A stretch of DNA of 64,000 nt from Diphasiastrum complanatum (Eukaryota; Streptophyta; Lycopodiopsida; Lycopodiales; Lycopodiaceae). This document shows positions 23,208 through 46,352 of the stretch, one piece after another. The stretch lies in assembly GCA_029204225.1 (NCBI GenBank), contig CM055099.1:43772914-43836913 (forward strand), in the 5' to 3' direction. A program made the translations under genes and the position numbers. The number at the start of each line of letters is the position of its first letter. Positions within the stretch are counted from its first letter, which is position 1. The notes beneath the pieces are model-generated. The model did not search any database, was not told where the DNA came from, and was given only the letters and a program-made list of their open reading frames with translations.

Positions 23208-23678
23208 TCTCTCAAATCACTTCAGAATAGGTAATAGATAATGAGATTGGTTCTAGATTTTTCATCTATTTTTTGATATGACCTATAAAAATCATATCAC
23301 TTGATATCAAACAGATTATAACTTCATAAAAGAGATCTTGATAAAGTAAATGGCACTTTAAAAATAGAAATTTTCTCAAAGTCAATACCAAATCTATTCA
23401 GAATCTTTCATAGACTTGTCAGTAGCTAGATCAAATAGATCAAAACTCAAAAATAATACTAGCGAAGGTTCCCCAGACGAAGGTTAACTCGGCGAGGGTT
23501 CTTTCATACTATTTTTGGTAAAAACTCACTTAACTGGTTGTTTTGACAAATTTGAAAAACTAACCTTCACTTGTTTGACAGTAGATAGATTTGCCAAGGA
23601 TGAAGCTAGGGTAGAAATGACGAAAGTTCTTTTGGTGAACAATGCTTATTTTACAGCTTGGTGAGGGTTAAAATGAAT

Positions 23679-23745
23679 TTTTTGATAGATCTAGATATAA
23701 CTTTTTGATAGATCCAGATATAACTTTTTGATAGATCCAGATATT
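23679..23745. repeat. 23-bp tandem repeat, three units
   Basis: TTTTTGATAGATCCAGATATAAC recurs at a 23-bp period with one or two changes. It lies in the gypsy leader. Confidence 0.85.
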
Positions 23746-24195
23746 GCTATTTTTGCAAAAAAGAGCACTTTTTTTTGACAAAAATAGCTCAATATAACAA
23801 CTGACCTTGACTTAACGTTCACCCAATTTACCGATCACCAAAAATAGTAAGATAAACTGACTGTGCCTCTGGCGAAGGTTCCTCTCAAAGAACTGATATT
23901 CTTGTAGAAAGGTGTAAAACTTTCTACAAAAGGTTACCACCAACTAGTGGAACGGTCACTTTAGCCTTCTATTTTTAGAATTAACCTTTGTCGACTTGGC
24001 TATAAGTAGATCCGGCCTTCATTTCTCAACAATCAAAAGAGATTTCAATCAAAAAATCCACACAAATCAAACAAAATTTCTCCCAAAATTAATCCTAAGA
24101 TGCATCTGACACTAATATGCCAAGAGAAGATGCTTGAATACAAACTAACATCCATCCATGGATCAAACATGTTGAAAATGAAAAGTTGGCATAGC

Positions 24196-24213
24196 TCCCC
24201 GATAACGACACCA
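24196..24213 (-). other. Gypsy primer-binding-site-like sequence
   Basis: On the minus strand, TGGTGTCGTTATCGGGGA resembles the TGGCGCCGTTGCCGGGGA site found in many plant gypsy elements (14 of 18 by eye). It lies upstream of gag on the same strand, as expected. Confidence 0.65.
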
Positions 24214-24390
24214 AAATTTTAGCGAGTACTTCCTATCCACCTTCAACCCTAGATCCAAGCACATCAAACATCAAAGGAGATGAAGATGATTAACATGTTG
24301 TCACACGGAGATTCGTTCCCATGAGAGCGATAACATTTTTCATAATCAAGCACATGCTTATGATCCACATCTAATACTAAGATTAACAGT

Positions 24391-25100
24391 ATGTGCTAGA
24401 GTTAATCTTTCTCCTACTCATCCTAACTACCCTCCTTTTCACTTATGTAAATCACTCTCTCAAAGTAGTCTGCAGAAATGAACTGTTTTCGCAATAGTCC
24501 ACAAAAATGGACTACTTTTGCAGTCTATAGAAATGAACCGTTTGTCGCATAATTCACATTTTTCCAAAAAATGTGACATTTTTGACAAAGTGACTATTTT
24601 CAAATAGTTTGAAGAAATGAACTGATTGCCGATTTTTCACATTTTCTCAAAAATGTGGCAATCTAGTCTACTTTAGCAAATAAACTGTTTGTTGGTTTTT
24701 TTGCATTTTTTTCAAAATGCCACAATGTGTTCTATGTCGAATTTCGACTTCTGAAAAATGTGAAGTGAGAGACCGAAGAAAAAAAAAAATACGACAAAAC
24801 TGTAGATTTACACAGGATTTTGTGTACAGCCTGTTTACATCTTCACGCTCCATCAATAGCCAATCTATTGATCAATTAAACAGCTATAAATGATCTTGTA
24901 ATTGTAAACTAGAATAACACAGAGATCAAATGACCAAAATTGGTTTTTAGAGTATCTGACTCCTCAGAGTTAGAGATCGTAGAGAGAGAGAGTAAAATAT
25001 TCATAACTATAGGAATTGACTTGTTTTTGTAAGCGCGATTGTCTTGTTATCTTATAGTTGTTCTATCTCATTAAGCACGACCTGTATGCTGATTCAGTAG
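24391..25100 (+). repeat. LTR-B copy, inverted relative to copia-B
   Basis: 24391-24851 matches the inverted LTR-B at 9458-9913. The copy continues through a TATA-like AGCTATAAATG (about 24884) and a short AG run (about 24978-24993), so it is more complete than the left copy. No copia body adjoins it; it is probably a solo or truncated LTR inserted into the gypsy leader. The right end is approximate. Confidence 0.8.
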
Positions 25101-25196
25101 GTTCAGCATCTGGCATGTGTGAAGAGTGCGCCACATCATTTAGATCCACCAATGGGAGACTTAGGAGGAGATTGTCTAGCAGTTAGAATGTCATGT

Positions 25197-25242
25197 AGAG
25201 GAGAAGGATGGAGCTAGTCTGAAGTACTCAGCAAATTTGTCA
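25197..25242 (-). repeat. 46-bp partial copy of the H3-like gene's 3' coding end
   Basis: Matches 25376-25422 within the H3-like ORF with about three differences. It corresponds to the codons for its segment around DKFAEYFRLAPSSP. It lies in direct orientation 180 bp downstream of the ORF's own segment. Confidence 0.85.
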
Positions 25243-25324
25243 TGCTTAGAAAAATTTGTCACTTTATTAGGAGGGTCAAAAGATCTCCTCTTCTTTGAAA
25301 CACTCTCATTCTGTACTCAAAAAA

Positions 25325-25783
25325 CTAGCCGGGATGGTTGAGATTGTTTTCGGTTTTTTTTTCTGCATCTTGTTTAGGAGGAGAGGATGGAGCTAGTCTG
25401 AAGTACTCAGCAAATTTGTCATAAGTGTCCCGTAGTTTGAACATGACGTTGAAATCTTTCGGCATGATGGTCACCGTTTTGGAATGGACAGCTGCAACAA
25501 GACTATCTGAAGAATTTTTCACTTGGAAATTCTCATATGCTGTGTGTAGAGCTTTAATTGTCGTTACAGTCCATCTCACATCTGCAGATAGACTTCTTGT
25601 TACCTGTCTGATGGATCTCTGTATGTGAGCTTTCAGAATAAGAAGATTATTGGTCTTCTGTAGCTTCCAAATATCCTTCAGCCATGGCGGGTCTCTTGGT
25701 CTGCCCCTTGGCCTAGGAGGAGGTGGTGGTGGACGAGACGGTGGTGGTGGATTGATACGTGCTGTTTGCTTAGTGCTTACCAT
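25325..25783 (-). CDS. Divergent histone H3-like protein with AT-hook
   Basis: Intact 152-codon intronless ORF starting at ATG. Residues 2-9 (VSTKQTAR) match the H3 tip (ARTKQTAR), keeping T3, K4, Q5, T6, A7 and R8 but with Ile at position 9. The usual tail (K9-K36) is replaced by a proline-rich stretch with an AT-hook core, R-G-R-P at 27-30 flanked by R/P. From about residue 35 a histone fold aligns with H3 without gaps: alphaN with LQKTNNLLI, alpha1 to about 70, RWT at 70-72, alpha2 to about 99, VTIMPKDF at 104-111, then alpha3. I count about 31 identities in 87 columns against canonical H3. The Trp71 and Phe111 substitutions occur in plant CENH3, but there is no loop-1 insertion. The C-terminal tail (126-152) is extra, rich in S, P, K and N. 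Neighbours are an LTR and repeats. It could be a live variant, a retrogene, or a transposon-borne histone. Confidence 0.72.
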   Translation of the reverse strand: MVSTKQTARINPPPPSRPPPPPPRPRGRPRDPPWLKDIWKLQKTNNLLILKAHIQRSIRQVTRSLSADVRWTVTTIKALHTAYENFQVKNSSDSLVAAVHSKTVTIMPKDFNVMFKLRDTYDKFAEYFRLAPSSPPKQDAEKKTENNLNHPG

Positions 25784-25915
25784 TAGGATTCAATATCGGA
25801 TCAGCGGGCAAGCAGGGAGATTTCAGGATTAGAATTCAGGTTGGGCACACCAAACCAATACCTCTATGAGAACGAAAGAAACTTTATGCAAAAAATTTTA
25901 AGCATCGTGCATCTG

Positions 25916-25923
25916 ATTATATA
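25916..25923 (-). promoter_or_regulatory. Possible TATA box of the H3-like gene
   Basis: TATATAAT on the minus strand about 133 bp upstream of the H3-like ATG, a plausible promoter distance. There is no other evidence. Confidence 0.35.
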
Positions 25924-26300
25924 GTGCCAACTCCAAAATGATTGCAGTCGTGGTGGTTTGGAATATTGAGGCACAGATTACGGTCATCTCTTAATTCGAG
26001 ATATTCTGAGACTTGAAAATCAAATCCTAATCAAATATCCATCGGTCATCAAAATGATTAGTCGATATGGCTAATGATGACTGTAATTATGGAAAAGCAT
26101 GGAAAAGTGATTATGAAAAAGTATGGTCACAGAATATAATTTCTGCATCTAATTTTGATATCCATTCATATAATTTCGAAAGATTTCAACGACCTTTTTT
26201 TTCTCCAATAGAGAATCGATGTGCGGATACTGGATGTGTCCCCCAGAGAAGCTATTCTCGCGCTTTGAATCGATATTGGATTGCAATATGAATGATCAGA

Positions 26301-26356
26301 GCTTGACTTGATAGATTCTTCTTAGCTTTATATTGTAAGAATCTACCGAGGCAAGC
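26301..26356. repeat. Short foldback, copy 1
   Basis: Arms 26301-26320 (GCTTGACTTGATAGATTCTT) and 26337-26356 pair with a few mismatches around a 16-nt loop. A diverged second copy lies at 26557-26615. Confidence 0.7.
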
Positions 26357-26556
26357 TTTGATCATACATAATGTCGTCCAATAATTTCGACAGATTTCAA
26401 AAACCTTTTTTTTTCCTACAATAGCAATTCGACATGCTAAGTCCTAGGAAAAAAACTCTTTCTTCTCTCAGGCATGCTCATCCGATATCTGAGTCCCCCA
26501 GTAAAGCTATCTGAGTCACGCTGAACATATATTAGACGGCACTGTAAATCATCAGA

Positions 26557-26615
26557 GCTTGCCTTGGCAGATTCTTTTTAGCTTTGGACTGTATGAGGAA
26601 TCTACCGAAGCAAGT
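26557..26615. repeat. Short foldback, copy 2
   Basis: Arms 26557-26576 (GCTTGCCTTGGCAGATTCTT) and 26596-26615 pair over about 17 bp with two mismatches. Flanks such as AATCATCAGA and AATGTAGTCCAA are shared with copy 1, so the whole unit is duplicated at a spacing of about 256 bp. Confidence 0.7.
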
Positions 26616-27239
26616 CATAATGTAGTCCAAAGGCGAATCCACGTATGCAGTCCAAGCTAAAAAAATATCTTTCTTGTAACAGGCGCGTTGATTTGATATC
26701 TGAGTCGCCACTTACCGAAGTGTCGCATCAACGCATGCCTATTTGATAAGTTCTCGTGAAGCATTTCTCCTCGCGTGTGGAATCGATATCGTCTTCTTCT
26801 GAATGCTCTGCCTATTGAAAATGTTCTAAATGAACAATTATCTCAAAAGAAAAATTTCATCTTTAAGGTGCTTAAATAGGATGAGAGTCTGTAATAATTG
26901 CCCTCGTAAACATTTTTCAATGATGTCTGTTTAATATTTGTTTAATGCACGAGTCATGATGTTGGTTTAGTGTTGTGCGGCGTAGGTACAAATATAGGGT
27001 GAGGGCTAATGATAATTAGGAAAGGCTACTGGTAGACTATTAAATGTATTGCGGCGGACGTACAAATTTGTCTCACTCTAATTAGTGGATAAATATAGGC
27101 AGCGGACCTCAATTCATTTTTTGACAAATGTATGGTTGTGATCAACATGAATGGGCTATAAATATGGGCACCAATCTCCATACTATGATTCCATGATTTT
27201 TTATACAAAACTCCTTTGTCATTTTGTTTTCTAACTTTC

Positions 27240-27490
27240 TCTCACGATATCGAATCGACGCGCGCCTTGTCCTACATGCACAGTCGGATTCATTCAGACG
27301 TGCTGAATCGATATCAGTCTCTTCTGACGTAATATCAAATCAACGCGCGCATTGCTCATGTCCTCATCCGGAAAATTTCAGTCATGTTGAACCGATATCG
27401 GTCCTTTTCAACGGAATATCAGATCAATGCGCGTCTTGTTTTTGAGTCCTCAACTGAAATCACAGGCGCATTCAACCGATATCAGGTTCA
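27240..27490 (+). repeat. About 85-bp degenerate tandem repeat with GATATC and GCGCG words
   Basis: Three units each contain GATATC(A/G)(A/G)ATC(A/G)A(C/T)GCGCG (about 27247, 27333 and 27415), followed by a second word, (T/C)(G/A)A(A/T)CCGATATC-like (27305, 27388 and 27474). Single scattered words of the same type occur at about 26270, 26690 and 26785, some inverted. Confidence 0.7.
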
Positions 27491-27492
27491 AT

Positions 27493-27988
27493 ATGGCTAG
27501 TTCCTCCATGTCCTCAGATAACAAACAAACTTCTGAATTTTTTGAATGCCAGTGACATTCCATCAGAGAAATTAGAGTATTTTTCCATTATTTATTTTGC
27601 ACTTTTCGATATCGATAAGCTAGTTTATGAGAATCGTTATAATTTACTTTTTCTTCTTGATAATTTTTTTCTAATTATTAGTACTCATGTTCAGGATATA
27701 GATAATTTTTGTTTCATTCATTTTCAAGACCTTGTACATTCTCAATCGTCCTCTAAGCATAAACATAATAGAGAGTACGCTAACCTACATGATCATTTCA
27801 AAAGAAATATATATTGTGGTATCCACAAAAAAATATATCGTCTTCTAATCAAAGGAATGGCTTTTGTCTTTTATATATCTGTTGAAATTCCAGATGATGA
27901 GTTTGTTGGATCATTTGTATGGATGACCAACTACCTCACTGTATCATTTTTTTTTGGAAATACCACGAGAGATGTATTTGATAATTAA
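27493..27988 (+). pseudogene. Unknown ORF, apparently frameshifted at a T-run
   Basis: An ATG at 27493 opens MASSSMSSDNKQTSEF, which runs into a T homopolymer at about 27536-27541 and then stops. Shifting one frame there gives a further 148 open codons to 27988, with KLEYFSIIYFALFDIDKLVYE, FCFIHFQDLVHS, HKHNREYANLHDHFKR and EIPDDEFVGSFVWM. The longer part lacks its own early ATG. It may be a broken small gene, an exon, or an ORF split by a sequencing error in the T-run. I recognise no domain. Confidence 0.35.
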
Positions 27989-28186
27989 GGATGTATTTCA
28001 TTGACAAAAAAATGGATTATCTCACAAGTGAACTAAACACATGAAATAAAATATCACTTTGAAAGAGAGCTTGTAGAAACAAATGAAATATGCTTAGAAC
28101 ATTATGCTAATAGTGACAAAATATCATCTCCTCCACAAAAAAAACCTATCATAGAATATTACAAAAAGGTATATTTAGGCCAACAT

Positions 28187-28553
28187 TTGAAGGCTACTAT
28201 TGGAAATTAACAATTGTCGGCCGCAATGTCATAATTTAGAGATTTTTTGCGGTAGCTTATAATCATACGATTATGACATAAAGTTAGTTACATGAATACC
28301 TCAAAAAAAAAGATAGGTGAATAAAGGTTGAATCTCTTTATCTCCTGCATGCCTTTCTCGCAATAGAAAACATAGCTAATGTTGAAGGCTACTGTTGGAA
28401 ATTAGCAATTGTAGGGTGCAATGTCATAATCTAATAATCATACGATTATGACATAAAGTTAGTTACATGAATATCTCAAAGAAAAAGATAGGTGAATAAA
28501 GGTTGAATTTCTTTATCTCATGCATGCCTTTCTCGCAATAGAAAACATAGCTA
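28187..28553. repeat. 195-bp tandem duplication
   Basis: Units start at 28187 and 28382 (TTGAAGGCTACT) and share ATAATCATACGATTATGACATAAAG and TTTCTCGCAATAGAAAACATAGCT. The second unit has a short deletion. Confidence 0.92.
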
Positions 28554-30079
28554 GCACTACAAGAGGGACCAATCAATTTTGTGGTTAAATTTTACTTTAT
28601 TTCAAGTTTCATTGCAGTTAAAGACCAAACAAGTTAATATTCACAACAAATTTCTTACTAAAGCATTCCTCTCACATGAGTCAAGTCTTTATTTGCTCTA
28701 GTTGAGGTATAAAGGGGTGTCACAAATGGGACCTACTGGATCATTTTTTCCCTTTCGTCAAAGATATGGTACTACACTCCATTTAGCCCTCCCAAAAGAG
28801 AATACAAGAGAACAAAAAATTGTACTAAAGCATAGCCTATTACGCAAGCTCCTTGACCAATGCTAAGTGACTTGTTGGTGAAAGCCTCCTTTGATCAAAA
28901 ATCTCAAGCTTGACTCGATTCATCCACCCAAAAAGGACAAGCCGACACATGCTTAAACCATGGTCTATGTGTCGTTGACATCTTGGAATCAAACAAAACC
29001 ATGGTAGATCATTGCTTGGTTTGTTGATAACGTCTTGGAGCCAAACCAAACCGTGGTCATTGCGTCCCTACATCTTAGAGCCAAGGGTTTCCTTGTTCAA
29101 GCTTGATGTACTACTAGGTGTACATGTACCTTTTATACATGGTCATAAAATTTTTCTATTCTTTGGCACTACAAAAAAAAAAACAAAAAGGAGAATAGAG
29201 ATTGTATTAAAGCAACGAGCATATCTAAAGAGCATATACAAACCACCTATTTTTCAGACTGGAAGTGCTGAGCACACAGACTGTCGGCAATAGATTCGCC
29301 TCCTGGGCAACGGATGCGACCGCGTACCTAATTCATTCTTTTGTCTTCAAAGCCGGTAAGATAAACGAACTGGCCTCTCGTCGGCAGCTTGGCAGTTTGG
29401 AAACAGATTTTTAGCTTCCCCTGTTGCTTTTCTGAGTTTTCTCTCAACAGGGCATCAGCTAAATATCAGCTTGATCAGCATTGCTTATCGTAAGCTTCTC
29501 CTTCAAAATCGGTTTGCCGGTTTGTGATACCATAGGAGGGGGGGAACTGATTAGTTCCTCGTAGAGCAATCCCACAGAGAGGTAGCATCTGGCCCAGCTT
29601 GCGCGTTCAGGGTCGTTGCATTGCTGAAAACATTTTGGCAATTCAGGCTCTTTCAATGTGCTGGTAAATCTAGGCCACGTGAAAATCTGTTGACCTTATT
29701 TGCACAATTGACTGGATTAAGTATAGGAAATTGAGCACCTACTTGCCCTGCTTCATGCTCATGGAGATGTGCAAGAATGTGAGGTGGGTTTGTTTTGGAT
29801 TACCTTGGGGGTCAAGAAAAATTGTGTCTTGTGAAAAGCAGCGTACGTTAGATCGTGGGTTGTTCGTACTTCAGCTAGATTCTATTCCTCTCACGCAAAC
29901 TGAAAATTGACTTCTTTTTGGGTGTGATGAGGAAGAGCCCAAGAAAAGGATCATCTGGGTGCAATAGGAACTAGCAGGAATTAAGTTCTGCAATTAAATG
30001 ACGCATGCTGGCTGAACTTTTGGTGCTGGAGATAATCAACTAGCATGCAGGTTGAGAATTTTTGTGAAAGGTTGGAAAT
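28554..30079. other. Upstream region of the heparanase-like gene
   Basis: No coding sequence that I can support. The last several hundred bases must hold the promoter and 5' leader of the gene starting at 30080; I could not fix a TATA box. Confidence 0.45.
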
Positions 30080-41694
<11,615 letters not shown>

Positions 41695-42400
41695 GTTCTG
41701 AGCAAGAAGAACAGCTTCCTACAGAAAATGCAAACCCGAGATGTGCACGTCTTCTTCTGCAAGCATTATTTGGAGACGTTATTTATTCAGCCATTCTTTA
41801 CAGAACGAGGAAAGAGATAACAAATAAACAAGAAATGCGATCAGCAAGAAATTTTCATCCAGATCTCATGACATTCTTGAAAGATTATCTTTCACAGATT
41901 CTTCACAAGCCGGCATTCGATCAAATGCGCACCCTATGGAAGAATAAGTTTTCTTTTCTGCAGAATTTTAATCTGCATTACAGGAAAACATAGATCTCAG
42001 CATTCAATCGATATCAGATATTAGATTTTCGCACAGTTACAGCATCATCAACATGATGCTATTGATTTTGACTATCAACAATCTCATCCAACTCTGCACA
42101 ACAGCATAACTTTGGAGCTTGAAAAAATTTCTAGTATCTTATTCTTGATTTTGAATCGATGTTATAAGCTGATGTGATTGATTTGAGCAGTAAATCTACT
42201 TCCATCCTCACCAGTAGTTGAAATAATCTTTCTGAAATCAAATGTTTTCTCAATTAATGATTCCTTTGGCTTTGGAGGTAGTAGGAACCTTCAAGGATGC
42301 ATTGTCCTCCATCTTCAAAGTGGCTTCATGGTATTGATCAAGGAAAAAGCCTTTTTGTCATCCAAGCTTTTCATAAAGAAATCAAACATTTGGTGGATAT
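41695..42400. other. 3' flank of the heparanase-like gene
   Basis: Probably includes the 3' untranslated region, with AATAAA at 41823-41828. The 106-codon ORF at 41673-41993 overlaps the CDS end in another frame and is not supported. Confidence 0.5.
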
Positions 42401-42640
42401 GATCATGAGTGTGACCAACAAGCGAAAAATCACACATATTTTAGTGAATAGCTTAGGGTCTACCAACATCAGTACATAACATACATTGGTCAATCTGATC
42501 ATGAGTGTGACCAACAAGCAAAAATTTCACATTTATTTTAGTGAATAGCTTACGATCTACCAACATCAGTACCTAAGTAGATAGGATACATTGGTCAATT
42601 CGATCATGAGTGTGACCAACAAGCAAAATTCCCACCTTCA
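42401..42640. repeat. About 100-bp tandem repeat, 2.3 units
   Basis: GATCATGAGTGTGACCAACA recurs at about 42401, 42498 and 42602, with GTGAATAGCTTA and CTACCAACATCAGTAC in the full units. Confidence 0.9.
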
Positions 42641-44781
42641 GTTATATTTTTTTGGTTACAAACGTGCATTTATGTGCAAAAACCATTTTGAATTTTGTTT
42701 TCACATGTTGCACTGTAGAGTTGGAAACATAGCTCATCAAGTAGCATGTCATTAGATTCGAGTTTTTTTATTGTGGATTAAAGTGATACTCAATTCATGA
42801 TCATTTCTAACTTTCCAATAGGACAAAACCCCAATGAAGTGAGTTTGGATATTATCTACCTCATTTGAGTTATGTGAAACATGAACAAAATGTGAAAGTA
42901 GTGTTTTCTTTTGGTCCATCTTGTTAATGACATGTCCCAAATATTTTATGGGGACTTCTAACATTGCTTTCTATGTTCTGCAAACTTGATATGCTCAATT
43001 GTGTATTGTTTCAAGCGTAGCTACAAAGCTTCAACTACCATGTGACACTTTTCAAGTCTAATCAAGATCATGTGACGCTGCAATTATATCCATAGATGTA
43101 TAATTCAATCACAAGGCTAACTAGTTGCACATATATTTTGTGATTGTACATTTTAGACCTCTCTATGTAAGATAATTAATCAACATAGTTTTGTGTGCAA
43201 CATACATGAGCTTGACGACCAACAGACTAAAATAACCAATGTTTGTCATTCTTAATAGAATAGGCTACTACGTGTCCGTCTATTTGAGAAAATACCTTTT
43301 CTCTAGTTAGACATAGATGCAATTAATCAATGTACTCTTGCATTGTCATTCATCACATAATATCAATTGATTATTAGTCAATTTTACTTCTTGGGTCTAT
43401 CAAAAATGTTATGATTGTAAAACTATCAATTATGGTTGTCAATGTGTTTGTGAATCTACTCTCTAGAATTGTGGTCGATTCTTCAGTGCAATAATTGATC
43501 TCATGGTTGCCAAAGACATCTCAAATATCAATTCCCAGCAGTTGAAAATACAACAATCAACTTGTCATAATGCCCTCCTACTACAAAACTTTGCATGTAA
43601 TTCGGAATGGCGCATATATGCAAGATGGCGACGATGAATGCATAGGTGAGACATGCATGCATCATGCGGCTTAGAGTTTGTGGTAGATATCAAAAATTCT
43701 TTCGTGATGTATCTAAACCCCATTCCTGTGCTTGCGAAACTTTCAAAGAAGTGAAGGATGTCAATATGCATAGCTTTCAACAACTTACAAGCTTATCATA
43801 ATGAGGTAGTACTTTTTTTTTTATTTTGAAAATCTCATTCAAATGTATTCTAAATATTGTAGTTTTACTTTTATCTCTTCCTACAAGGTACATCAATTGA
43901 GAGGGACTTCATTTTATGTAATTATTAAATGTGGTTCTTCATGAACAATTGTTGCTACTTCCATTGTTGCAGATTACCTCTTTGTTGCCATGTGCCACAC
44001 CAATTTTGAGCCTTATTATTGGCTGGCTACTTGATTTCTTTGAGAATATTTCAACACCGGTTCTTGGCGCTTCTATCACTGGTTCTTCAGCTTTAATCCT
44101 TATCACTTGTTGTCTTTTTCTTGGGTTTTCAGCGTTACCGCCAAGCTGATTCTCATAGTTGGATTTTAATCAATTTTCGTCCTCTTTTCTCCCTATTTTT
44201 AGGCTACTTCATTATTGCTTCTTGAGGATATTGTAGTGTTTTTTCCACACTACTCCATCATGATTTTTTTAGATTACTTTAGTGAGGTATTGCTACCATT
44301 TTCAGCACTCAATTCTTACTACTTCGTTATTGATTTTGATACATATTTTTGATAAGGTTTACTGCTATTTTTACTTGCTACTTGGAGACTATCGTTGCTA
44401 CTCTTTCTTAGCACAATTTTCAATATCATTTTGACATTGACTAATGATATCTCTTCACACTTTGGAGGTGATCTTCTCATCTTAATTTCTTATAGTTACT
44501 ACTCTATTTAATTCTTAAGATTCATTGAAATATTCGATGGGGAAGATTTTCACATGTGCAAATTCAAAATGAAGATGATTCTTCTAGAGCGAATCCATCA
44601 ATGTCCTTAGCCCTAGTTAATCCAAACAAGTCATTGTTTTTTTTCCATTCGCGCATAGATGACACTATTGCACAGCTTGAAACCGATTTGTCAAGGGAGC
44701 CCTAGTCATGAATGCTGCAAAAGTCGGTTTCAGGAAAAAAAAAACCTTTGAAAAAAACGTGCAAAAATGAGACCGAAAAAT
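42641..44781. other. No recognised gene
   Basis: AT-rich intergenic DNA with only short ORFs and no domain that I recognise. Confidence 0.55.
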
Positions 44782-45137
44782 GTTGGAGCAAAACATCATG
44801 AAAACCCGAACAACAAAATTTGGGCAAGTTACGGGCAATAAGCAGAATGTGCAGGCCAAGTCGGTAACTCAGTAGGGCAAAAACCCAACAAACAGGCCAA
44901 CCAGTACACGCTATCAAAAAAATCAAGGAGAAGCCAAATGGGGTACTAAAAAATCAAGGAGAGGCCATATGTTGGGGCAAAACATCATGAAAATCCTAAC
45001 GACAAAATTTAAGCAAGTTTCGGGCAATAAGCAGAATGGCAGGCCAGGTCGGTAACTCAGTAGGGCAAAAACCCAACAAACAGGCCAACCAATACACGCT
45101 ATCAGAAAAATCAAGGAGAGGTCAAATGGGGTACTAA
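44782..45137. repeat. 189-bp tandem duplication
   Basis: Units start at 44782 and 44971 (GTTGG(A/G)GCAAAACATCATG) and share GGCAATAAGCAGAATG, GTCGGTAACTCAGTAGGG and CACGCTATCA. The twin minus-strand ORFs with CIGWPVCWVFALLSYRPGLP-like text are a product of this duplication, not genes. Confidence 0.93.
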
Positions 45138-45969
45138 GAAAAACGAAGGCCACCTACAAAAATAGGGGTTGACAAAGGGTACCACCCAAATTTGGATAAT
45201 AATGGGTAAGAGAACTTGGAAGCTAAAAATTTAGGAAGGGTGCACCCACTAGCCTTTGACAAAAGTGACCATCTATGCTAGTTTTGGGTGTGCCCAAGAG
45301 GAAGGCTTTAAATGCACCACTCCTCCACTCTCTGATGGAGGCCACTTGGTGTACTTTTTCAATAGGGTGTGAACAATTGGCGAAAGGCTTGAAGTGCATG
45401 AAAGTTGGCAAAACCCCATCTTGAGGGGGGGACCATTGGGAGTTGGCTATAAGAAGGAGCCCACTCTTTGTATTTTGAGAGTTAGTATATTTTGGATTCT
45501 TGTTTTATTGTTTCATACGAGTGGAGAGCTTCATATGATGTGTTTGTGAGTGTTTGAGTTGTACTTTTGGGTTGTGTGTTGTTTGATGGTACGAGTTGCA
45601 TAATGAGTAGTGTGCTTTGCTTTTGGAGCGATGATTCTTGGTTGAGGGTTGCCTCACTAGCATGTTTACTTCTTGGTTGAGAAATGATAGTGATCTACAA
45701 ATCGTTAGGTGTGTGTTGTTCATGCTTGGTTGTGAGTGATTCATAGTATGCTAAAGCTCATGCTTTGCTTGCTTTGAGTTTAGAGTTCCTTTGAGTTTTT
45801 GGTTGCTTGAAGTATTGCATTTGGATGGAGAGTGTGGCAATGCTAAGGGTTGAATGAGTTGCTTGTGTGATGTTTTGATTGATTAGTTGCTGATTTTTTT
45901 TCAGCCATTGTGTTTTCTGGCTTTTTTATTTTGTTTTTTATAGACTTGTGATGTAGTTTTCTTTGAACT
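45138..45969. other. No recognised gene
   Basis: G/T-rich on the plus strand with repeated TTGAGTG-type words (45545-45860). No supported coding region. Confidence 0.45.

Positions 45970-46352
<383 letters not shown>

Larger units (their letters stand above)
23208..24390 (-). other. Leader of gypsy gag element
   Basis: No ORF of note. The stretch lies between gag and the primer-binding site on the minus strand, then runs into LTR sequence to the right. It contains repeated CGAAGGTT and CGAGGGTT words (23465-23500 and 23870-23885). Confidence 0.5.

Noticed and set aside
25325-25783. Firm call of the H3-like ORF as the centromeric histone CENH3
   Set aside because: It shares Trp71 and Phe111 with plant CENH3, but loop 1 is of canonical length, there are no introns, and a canonical STKQTAR tip and an AT-hook are present. 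The evidence supports H3-like, not CENH3 specifically.
42401-42640. CRISPR-like direct repeats
   Set aside because: Only 2.3 long units without spacer structure, in a plant nuclear genome.
44665-45153. Two similar membrane-like minus-strand ORFs
   Set aside because: Produced by the 189-bp tandem duplication; no start or domain support.
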